Origin: Candidatus Atribacteria bacterium | GTDB lineage: Bacteria; Atribacterota; Atribacteria; Atribacterales; Atribacteraceae | Direction of reading: 5' to 3' | Length of the DNA stretch: 5,009 bases | Assembly (NCBI GenBank): GCA_026390275.1 | Contig: JAPLGF010000316.1 | Span: 1-5,009, forward strand | In this document: positions 1 to 4,921 of the stretch, piece after piece | How the letters are laid out: the number at the start of each line of letters is the position of its first letter | How positions within the stretch are numbered: the stretch's first letter is position 1 | Notes under the pieces: model-generated | The model's database searches: none | What the model saw: only the letters and a program-made list of their open reading frames with translations | What the model was told of the DNA's origin: nothing | Made by a program: the position numbers and the translations under genes

Positions 1-657
1 GCAAAAAGTCGGTTCCCGAACATTGGCGGCATGGGCTTCCTCGGTATCGATATGAAAAGCCAGTTTACCTTTATCCGAAACCCTGATGATAACGTTTTTA
101 AAAATCACTCCATTTTCTCCCCCGATTTCTACCTTGACCCGATCGTTGTTCCTGGCTTTATATTTTTCCGCATCCCTGAAAGTCATATGAATATGGCGGG
201 CAGCCCGAATAGCTCCTTCCGAAAGATTCAAGGCTCCCTTGGGACCCACCAGAGTAATCGGTTGTGAACCAGCGACATCCCCGGATAAACGGGTGGGGAG
301 ATCCAAACCTAAAGTAAATCCGTCGGTGACCGTCATCTCCACCTGGTTATAGGATCTCACCGGTCCCACGATTCGTACTCCTTCAATAACCTTCATCCTG
401 GAACTGACCAGAGTGATCTTCTCATCACTGGCAAATTCACCCGGCTGGGATATATCCCGAACTCTGGTCAATTGATAATTTTTTCCAAACAAGCTATCCA
501 GGGCTGCCTGGGTGAGATGAACATGACGGTTGGATATTTCCACCGGTATGGTGAATTCCTGACCAGAAACCAGCTCACCCTCAGCAATATATTTATAAAC
601 CAGCTCGGTGATGACTTCCGATAAAATTTGACTGTTCTCTAAATCCTTTTTATCCAT
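1..657 (-). CDS. pduL: PduL-type phosphate acyltransferase (phosphotransacylase), 3' end cut by window
   Basis: Translating the minus strand from the ATG at 657 gives 219 codons open to the window edge. The protein has the two-part PduL (PTAC) architecture. The first half carries NRHVHLT with His45 and His47. The second carries AARHIHMT with His155 and His157, and His202 follows in AFHIDTEEAHAA. These five match the conserved metal-binding histidines of PduL, and Arg101 in GPVRSYNQVE fits the conserved active-site arginine. The family exchanges CoA and phosphate between acyl-CoA and acyl phosphate, recycling CoA inside BMCs. The acyl group here is inferred to be acetyl. Residues 1 to about 25 (MDKKDLENSQ then ILSEVITELVYKY) look like an amphipathic encapsulation helix. 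An in-frame TGA four codons upstream rules out a longer start; the Shine-Dalgarno is weak (GATGAG). It lies 21 bases after deoC. Only the extreme C-terminus is missing. Confidence 0.93.
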   Translation of the reverse strand, partial: MDKKDLENSQILSEVITELVYKYIAEGELVSGQEFTIPVEISNRHVHLTQAALDSLFGKNYQLTRVRDISQPGEFASDEKITLVSSRMKVIEGVRIVGPVRSYNQVEMTVTDGFTLGLDLPTRLSGDVAGSQPITLVGPKGALNLSEGAIRAARHIHMTFRDAEKYKARNNDRVKVEIGGENGVIFKNVIIRVSDKGKLAFHIDTEEAHAANVREPTFC

Positions 658-678
658 AGGATTTTCTCATCGAGGGTT

Positions 679-1482
679 TTATCCGTTCACAATTTTTATA
701 CCGGCGCTGGTTCCGATCCGGGTTGCCCCGGCTGCGATCAGGGCTTTCGCTTCTTCGAAATTGTGTATTCCTCCCGCAGCTTTTATTCCCATCTTAGGGC
801 CAACCGTTCTCCTCATCAAAGCCACATCATGGAGAGTGGCTCCCCCACCGGCAAATCCAGTTGAAGTCTTTACAAAATCATACCCAACTTTTTTGGCCAA
901 CTGGCACACCATGATCTTCTCATCGTCGGTTAAAAGAAAGGCCTCAATGATGGCCTTGGTAACCGTCGTCGACCGACAGGCCCTTTTTATGGCCCGGAGA
1001 TCTTCTTCCACCATTTTCACATTCCCCGATTTGAGCGCTCCCACATTGATCACCATATCCACTTCCTGCGCGCCATCCTCGATCGCCTTCCGGGTTTCAT
1101 ACGCCTTGCTCCGCGGATCATTGGCTCCCAGGGGGAATCCCACCACGGTACCCACCTTGACCCCGGTTCCTCTCAATTTTTTTGCACAATACCCCACCCA
1201 AAAGGGTTGGATGCAAACCGAACAGAAATGATATTGGATGGCTTCCTGGCAAAGTTGATCAATCTGGGATTGTTTGGCATCGGGTTTTAACTGGGTGTGG
1301 TCGATATAGATTGCCAGATCCCTGGGGGTATTGATGGAAATCCCGCTCTGGCAATCACGGCGACTGAGAGTACTTTTGGTCTTCTGATCATCAACGACTG
1401 ATGATTTTTTGCCGTCGGTTATCTCATTGAACCTTTTTATGACCTCTTGGGTTATTTTATTGATCAGCTCTTCCTGGTTCAT
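679..1482 (-). CDS. deoC: Deoxyribose-phosphate aldolase (class I) with N-terminal BMC-targeting extension
   Basis: This 267-residue protein is a DeoC/DERA TIM-barrel aldolase, which reversibly splits 2-deoxyribose 5-phosphate into acetaldehyde and glyceraldehyde 3-phosphate. Visible motifs are IDHTQLKP (60-67), GTVVGFPLG (111-119), EVDMVINVGAL with Asp142, Schiff-base Lys176 in VTKAIIE, Lys205 in DFVKTSTGF, and the phosphate-binding AAGGI (235-239) and GTSAG (257-261). The catalytic core begins near residue 53. About 50 residues precede it: an amphipathic helix (MNQEELINKITQEVIKRF) and then a polar linker, the usual layout of a BMC encapsulation peptide. Typical free bacterial DeoC is about 220 residues, so the excess is this extension. 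The start is supported by AAGGAG six bases upstream. In this operon it probably supplies acetaldehyde to the aldehyde dehydrogenase, although the condensing direction cannot be excluded. One oddity is IIEAFLL where the family usually has IIET. Confidence 0.96.
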   Translation of the reverse strand: MNQEELINKITQEVIKRFNEITDGKKSSVVDDQKTKSTLSRRDCQSGISINTPRDLAIYIDHTQLKPDAKQSQIDQLCQEAIQYHFCSVCIQPFWVGYCAKKLRGTGVKVGTVVGFPLGANDPRSKAYETRKAIEDGAQEVDMVINVGALKSGNVKMVEEDLRAIKRACRSTTVTKAIIEAFLLTDDEKIMVCQLAKKVGYDFVKTSTGFAGGGATLHDVALMRRTVGPKMGIKAAGGIHNFEEAKALIAAGATRIGTSAGIKIVNG

Positions 1483-1488
1483 AATGGA

Positions 1489-1494
1489 CTCCTT
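1489..1494 (-). promoter_or_regulatory. Ribosome binding site of deoC
   Basis: The minus strand reads AAGGAG, then six bases, then the deoC ATG at 1482. This is the strongest Shine-Dalgarno in the window. It fixes the start so that the amphipathic N-terminal helix is part of the protein. Confidence 0.85.
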
Positions 1495-1502
1495 GAAATG
1501 AG

Positions 1503-1520
1503 TTTATAATAATTTATAAA
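1503..1520. repeat. Perfect A/T-only inverted repeat at the rpiB-deoC junction
   Basis: Arms TTTATAA (1503-1509) and TTATAAA (1514-1520) are perfect reverse complements separated by TAAT, spanning the rpiB stop codon. The stem has seven A-T/A-U pairs and no G-C, so the hairpin would be weak. There is no U-tract that would make it a convincing terminator, and the operon continues into deoC. It could be an mRNA processing site or chance in an AT-rich spacer. Confidence 0.4.
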
Positions 1521-2080
1521 TACTTTTTTTCAATATCCATCATTTTATTGATCCGCTTCCAGTGTCTTCCGCCAGCAAATCTAGTTTCCAGCCACACTTT
1601 GGCCATCTCACAGATTTGTTCGATGGGATGCAGCGGACCACCCAGGGCCAGAAGGTTGGCATCATTATGTTCCCGGCTGTTGATAATGGTTTTGAGATCA
1701 TAACACAGGGCGGCTCGTATTCCTCTCACCTTGTTGCATACCATGGAAGAACCGATCCCGGCCCCATCAATCATAATTCCTCTTTCACAATCACCATGTT
1801 TGACCTTGAGGGCAACTTTCAAAGCCAGATCGGGATAATCGACGCTTTCGGTATTGAAAGCACCGACATCGGTGATCCGATAGCCTATCTCTTGTAAATA
1901 GATCTTCAGTTTTTCCTTGGTCTCATATCCTCCGTGATCGGATCCAACGGCGACTCGTAGGACTTTATCTTTGGTATTGACCGGAAGAACTTCCGGTTGA
2001 CCGGAAATGGTTGAGGAATATAACCCATTCACCACATTATTCAGGATGCGAATCGAATTTTTCGGGTCCCTGTTCATCAT
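1514..2080 (-). CDS. rpiB: RpiB/LacAB-family sugar-phosphate isomerase with N-terminal extension and non-canonical active site
   Basis: The 188-residue protein has the RpiB fold from about residue 41: VAVGSDHGGYETKEKL (43-58, with Asp48 and His49), DYPDLA (81-86), the phosphate-binding loop IDGAGIGSSM (104-113), NKVRGIRAAL, SREHNDANLLALGG with ring-opening His138, and GGRHWKRI near the end. Canonical RpiB interconverts ribose 5-phosphate and ribulose 5-phosphate. The position of the catalytic Cys of E. coli-type RpiB (ICGTGVG) is Asp105 here, and the following Thr is Ala107. The Glu used by mycobacterial-type enzymes is also absent (Ser111). The substrate is therefore uncertain. About 40 residues precede the core, including a predicted helix (PKNSIRILNNVVNGLYSS) followed by a polar linker, consistent with BMC targeting. 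The start overlaps the upstream BMC-P stop in ATGA, and an ATG three bases later is equally possible. GGGAG lies upstream. Confidence 0.9.
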   Translation of the reverse strand: MMNRDPKNSIRILNNVVNGLYSSTISGQPEVLPVNTKDKVLRVAVGSDHGGYETKEKLKIYLQEIGYRITDVGAFNTESVDYPDLALKVALKVKHGDCERGIMIDGAGIGSSMVCNKVRGIRAALCYDLKTIINSREHNDANLLALGGPLHPIEQICEMAKVWLETRFAGGRHWKRINKMMDIEKKYL

Positions 2081-2361
2081 TTTTCTTCTCTCCCGCCGAT
2101 TTGAATTTCATCGACAATTCCCACGATAATCGAACGAATCGGGGCGGAAGCATCTTCCAGTACCGAACGTGCCGAATTTCCTTCATCCATCACCAATACC
2201 ACCTCTCCCATCCCAGCCTGAACGGTATCGATGACCAACAGACTTTTTCCTTTGGGCTTTTCCCCGGCATCAATCGGTTGCACCAACAATAATTTATACC
2301 CTCTTAAAGCCCTCAGCTTCATGGTCGAGACCACCTGACCGATCACTCTGGCTAAAATCAT
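2077..2361 (-). CDS. BMC-P pentameric shell vertex protein (EutN/CcmL family), second copy
   Basis: This 94-residue protein is a single EutN/CcmL domain, of the family whose pentamers cap the vertices of the icosahedral BMC shell. Recognisable elements are the N-terminal strand ILARVIGQVVST, the conserved GYKLLLVQPID (21-31), IDTVQAGMGEVVLVMDEG (44-61), the GNSAR loop (61-65) at the pentamer pore, and the terminal IIVGIVDEIQI strand. Full domain length is present with no targeting extension, as expected for a shell protein. The ATG lies five bases after the stop of the preceding BMC-P gene, and the GGAG serving it sits in the last codons of that gene. Its own stop overlaps the rpiB start by four bases, so translation is probably coupled on both sides. 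The GNSAR pore loop is closer to the family norm than that of its neighbour. Confidence 0.95.
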   Translation of the reverse strand: MILARVIGQVVSTMKLRALRGYKLLLVQPIDAGEKPKGKSLLVIDTVQAGMGEVVLVMDEGNSARSVLEDASAPIRSIIVGIVDEIQIGGREEK

Positions 2362-2366
2362 CTGAG

Positions 2367-2636
2367 TTATTCTCCAGTATAAATAGAATCAATAATTCCC
2401 ATAATGGTTAAATCCGAAGGATTGAACCAATTAGTTAATCCCAGGGCTGCTTCCCGGCCACCTTCAAAAAAGACGATATCATCAGGGCCGGCTTGAACCG
2501 GATCACAGGCGACCACCGGAACCCCATCTTCCTTGAGATTTTCATCTAAAGGTTGAACCAACAACAATTTAACCCCTAACAGCGAATCCACTTTTTGGTT
2601 GCAAACCACGGTTCCCATGACCTTTCCTATTTTCAT
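2367..2636 (-). CDS. BMC-P pentameric shell vertex protein (EutN/CcmL family), first copy
   Basis: The protein has 89 residues from the ATG at 2636: MKIGKVMGTVVCNQKVDSL, then GVKLLLVQPLDE (21-32), CDPVQAGPDDIVFFEGG (44-60) and the closing IMGIIDSIYTGE. It is a complete EutN/CcmL vertex-protein domain. The reading frame is open 48 codons further upstream into the aldehyde dehydrogenase gene. That extension reads as low-complexity Pro/Gly-rich protein and has no homology to the family, while AGAGGT lies six bases before the ATG chosen. It follows the aldehyde dehydrogenase by 22 bases and precedes the second BMC-P by five. The pore-side loop reads EGGREAALGL rather than the usual G-S/N-SAR, so it probably lines a different pore from its neighbour; the two may form separate or mixed pentamers. 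Confidence 0.94.
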   Translation of the reverse strand: MKIGKVMGTVVCNQKVDSLLGVKLLLVQPLDENLKEDGVPVVACDPVQAGPDDIVFFEGGREAALGLTNWFNPSDLTIMGIIDSIYTGE

Positions 2637-2642
2637 TTTGAT

Positions 2643-2648
2643 ACCTCT
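2643..2648 (-). promoter_or_regulatory. Ribosome binding site of the first BMC-P gene
   Basis: The minus strand reads AGAGGT, then ATCAAA, then ATG at 2636. It decides the start of the 89-residue shell protein against the much longer open frame that overlaps the upstream gene. Confidence 0.75.
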
Positions 2649-2658
2649 GACTTTCGGT

Positions 2659-4089
2659 TTAAACGATTCGGAAATAATCAACCAAAGTGCAGCGCCGCTC
2701 CCGGGTAAAAGTCCGGGCCCGGGTGAGCCCTTCCCCGGTGGGGCTGGCAATGGTGAACGAGGTAAAACCGGCGCCTCCATATCCCAACCCAGAATAGCTG
2801 GGTCCGTTTTTAATGAAAATCGAACAGTTCATCAACTTGGCCATCTGGCTGAGATGGGCGATATTTTTGGAATGCATTATGGCAGTATGGCGAAAGCCCT
2901 GTTCACATTGAACCGCGAAATCGATCGCTTCTTCCACGGTAGGGAATCGAACCAGGGGCATAACCGGCATCAGCTGTTCGGTCCATACCAGAGGGTGATC
3001 GGATCCAACTTCGCAGAGCAACAACCGAATCTGATCGGGAAGATTCAATCCGATTTCTTTGGCAATCAAGCTGGCGTTTTTCCCCACAAATTTTTTATTG
3101 GGGACGCCCTCCTGGCTTGAACTACCCGGAACCTCGATGATCAAGGGGGTGATTTTATTGATCTGGCTTTTACTGAGCTCATAGGCCCCATGTTTTTTCA
3201 TTTCCTCTTTCAATTGATCGGCGATACTGGCCACCGCTAATATTTCTTTTTCGCAGATACAGATGATGTTGTTATCGAACCCTCCGCCTTTTACGATATC
3301 TATCCCGGCTTTGGCGATATCGGCGGTTTCATCCACCACACAGGGCGGGTTCCCCGGACCGGCGGCGATCACTTTTTTCCCACTGTTCATGGCCGCCCTG
3401 ACCACTGCCGGACCACCGGTCACCACCAAAAGCCGGATCTGGGAGTGCTTCATCATGGTTTGGGCGGTTTCCAGGGTGGGACTGTGGAGGGAGGTGACGA
3501 TATTTTCCGGTCCTCCGGCTTTCATAATCGCTTGATTGATGAGGGAAACCGCGGCACAGGAACTTTTTTTGGCGTGGGGATGGGGGTGAAAAACCACGGT
3601 ATTGCCACCGGCAATCATACTGATGGAGTTATTGATGACGGTGGTGGTGGGGTTGGTCGATGGGATGATAGCCCCAATCACTCCATAGGGAGCTCTTTCC
3701 ACCAGCGTCATGCCATGGTCGTCGGTATAGGCCAGCGGTTCCAGGTCTTCGACCCCGGGGGTCTTGAGAGCCACCAATCGATGCTTTTCGATCTTGTCCT
3801 CCACCCGGCCAAAAGTGGTTTCCTCAACCGCCAGCTTCGAGAGATATTCCAGGTTAGACATGACCGCTTTGCGAATCTGGCGTATCATCTCTCTGCGATG
3901 GTCAAGGGTAAGCTGGCACAATTGGTGATAGGCCTTTTCAGTGGCGTCGATTGCCGATTCAATATGGGCAAATACCCCGGGCATTCCCTGATAAGGGCTG
4001 GCTTCCGAAAGGCTGGTTTCCTCACCATTTCGGAACTGCTTGACGATCTTTTCCACAATCGCCTTTACTTCTATTTCATTGATTTCCAT
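2659..4089 (-). CDS. pduP: CoA-acylating aldehyde dehydrogenase (PduP/EutE family), BMC-associated
   Basis: The 476-residue protein oxidises an aldehyde to acyl-CoA with NAD and CoA. Acetaldehyde to acetyl-CoA is inferred here from deoC. Family motifs are APYGVIGAIIPSTNPTTT (133-150), the glycine-rich AGGNTVVFHPHP (160-171), VTGGPAVV (223-230), AAGPGNPP (242-249), and FDNNIICICEKE (271-282) with catalytic Cys277. The C-terminus reads PSYSGLGYGGAGFTSFTI and then GEGLTRARTFTRERRC. Residues 1-20 (MEINEIEVKAIVEKIVKQFR) form an amphipathic helix followed by a polar linker, the classic PduP/EutE encapsulation-peptide layout. I chose the ATG at 4089 because GGGTGG lies five bases before it. A GTG three codons earlier (4098) has no nearby Shine-Dalgarno. 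A second Cys (Cys279) sits two residues after the nucleophile. The gene follows triosephosphate isomerase by 31 bases. Confidence 0.96.
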   Translation of the reverse strand: MEINEIEVKAIVEKIVKQFRNGEETSLSEASPYQGMPGVFAHIESAIDATEKAYHQLCQLTLDHRREMIRQIRKAVMSNLEYLSKLAVEETTFGRVEDKIEKHRLVALKTPGVEDLEPLAYTDDHGMTLVERAPYGVIGAIIPSTNPTTTVINNSISMIAGGNTVVFHPHPHAKKSSCAAVSLINQAIMKAGGPENIVTSLHSPTLETAQTMMKHSQIRLLVVTGGPAVVRAAMNSGKKVIAAGPGNPPCVVDETADIAKAGIDIVKGGGFDNNIICICEKEILAVASIADQLKEEMKKHGAYELSKSQINKITPLIIEVPGSSSQEGVPNKKFVGKNASLIAKEIGLNLPDQIRLLLCEVGSDHPLVWTEQLMPVMPLVRFPTVEEAIDFAVQCEQGFRHTAIMHSKNIAHLSQMAKLMNCSIFIKNGPSYSGLGYGGAGFTSFTIASPTGEGLTRARTFTRERRCTLVDYFRIV

Positions 4090-4094
4090 AAAGA

Positions 4095-4100
4095 CCACCC
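4095..4100 (-). promoter_or_regulatory. Ribosome binding site of the aldehyde dehydrogenase
   Basis: The minus strand reads GGGTGG, then TCTTT, then ATG at 4089. The match is imperfect but correctly spaced. It overlaps the alternative GTG codon at 4098, so that GTG is unlikely to be the start. Confidence 0.55.
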
Positions 4101-4120
4101 ATGATTTTATTTATTCCTGC

Positions 4121-4921
4121 CTATTCATGGTGCTTCCATCTTTGCACCTCTTCCGCAATTTCAACCAGGGTACTAAAGGTTTCGGCTTTCAAGCTGGCTC
4201 CCCCGATCAAGCCGCCATCGACATCCCTTTGAGAAAGAAGATCCCGGGCGTTGTTGGGATTCATGCTCCCCCCGTACAGAATACGAACTGCTTCCGCCAC
4301 TTCCCGGGAAGAAAATTCCTGGATAACGTTTCGAAGATAGGCATGAACTTCTTGAGCCTGTTCTATCGTCGCACTCTTCCCGGTTCCGATTGCCCAGACC
4401 GGCTCATAGGCGATCACCAACGAAGATAGATCATGATTGTCGATTCCCTGAAGACCAAAAAGGATCTGCTGATTGAGAACAAAAAAGGTTTTCCCCTGCT
4501 TTCTTTCTTCCCAGGATTCTCCCACACACAGAATTGGAACCAAATAGCTCTTCAAACCAGCCATCACTTTCTTATTCACCATTTCATCGTTCTCGGCAAA
4601 ATACTGTCTCCGTTCCGAGTGGCCGATGATAACATAGGTACAGCCAGCATCCACCAACATTCCCGGAGATATTTCACCAGTATAGGCCCCGGATTTTTCA
4701 AAATAGACATCCTGAGCACCTAACTGGATCCGGGTATTCAAAAGCTCTCTTCCCACCGACTCCAGAACGGTAAAGGGAGGAGCTACCATGATGTCGACCG
4801 CTGAAACCGACCCCATCCGGTCTTTAATTCCCCTGATCAACTCGGTCGCCTCCTGGCGGATGGTATTCATTTTCCAGTTGGCAGCGATGAATAACCTTCT
4901 CAAAGCCAGACCATCCTTCAT
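4121..4921 (-). CDS. tpiA: Triosephosphate isomerase within the BMC operon
   Basis: The enzyme interconverts glyceraldehyde 3-phosphate and dihydroxyacetone phosphate. With the ATG at 4921 it has 266 residues and every catalytic element: AANWKMN (Asn15, Lys17), IIGHSERR (His101), AYEPVWAIGTGK (Glu173 and mobile loop 6), and the phosphate-binding LYGGSM (215-220) and GLIGGASL (237-244). The ATG overlaps the upstream stop codon by one base (TAATG) but has no Shine-Dalgarno. A TTG at 4903 would start the protein as MRRLFIAANWKMN, the usual N-terminus of the family. It has AAGGA ten bases upstream and gives 260 residues, so it may be the real start. No encapsulation-type extension is visible either way. 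In context it would pass the aldolase product glyceraldehyde 3-phosphate to glycolysis or gluconeogenesis. Whether it works inside the shell is not shown. Confidence 0.97.
   Translation of the reverse strand: MKDGLALRRLFIAANWKMNTIRQEATELIRGIKDRMGSVSAVDIMVAPPFTVLESVGRELLNTRIQLGAQDVYFEKSGAYTGEISPGMLVDAGCTYVIIGHSERRQYFAENDEMVNKKVMAGLKSYLVPILCVGESWEERKQGKTFFVLNQQILFGLQGIDNHDLSSLVIAYEPVWAIGTGKSATIEQAQEVHAYLRNVIQEFSSREVAEAVRILYGGSMNPNNARDLLSQRDVDGGLIGGASLKAETFSTLVEIAEEVQRWKHHE
4914..4918 (-). promoter_or_regulatory. Possible ribosome binding site for a TTG start of tpiA
   Basis: AAGGA immediately follows the annotated ATG (ATGAAGGATGG) and lies ten bases before a TTG at 4903. The ATG itself is preceded only by A/T-rich sequence, so this site may set the true start six codons downstream. 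Confidence 0.45.

Noticed and set aside
31..267. Plus-strand open frame of 78 codons near the left edge.
   Set aside because: It is entirely antisense to the second PduL domain with its conserved histidines.
1483..1513. Possible intra-operon terminator or promoter between rpiB and deoC, the AT-rich 31-base gap.
   Set aside because: The stem is A/T only, with no following U-tract and no recognisable -35/-10 pair at proper spacing. The deoC ribosome site occupies part of the gap.
2700..2745. GC-rich palindromic stretch (CCCGGG repeats, CCGGGCCCGG) that could suggest a hairpin or terminator.
   Set aside because: It lies inside the aldehyde dehydrogenase coding region over the conserved C-terminal Thr/Arg-rich segment, with no T-tract. 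Codon content explains it.
2637..2780. Upstream extension of the first BMC-P frame giving a 137-residue protein with a Pro/Gly-rich N-terminus.
   Set aside because: It is antisense-free read-through of the aldehyde dehydrogenase C-terminal coding region in another frame. The family domain and a good ribosome site start at 2636.
4090..4098. GTG start for the aldehyde dehydrogenase three codons upstream of the ATG.
   Set aside because: It overlaps the Shine-Dalgarno-like GGGTGG and has no correctly spaced ribosome site of its own.
761..4723. Several plus-strand open frames of 90 to 219 codons across the window (for example 761-1231, 2599-3120, 3445-4104).
   Set aside because: Each lies opposite a well-supported minus-strand gene, shows no recognisable domain, and has composition expected of an antisense shadow.
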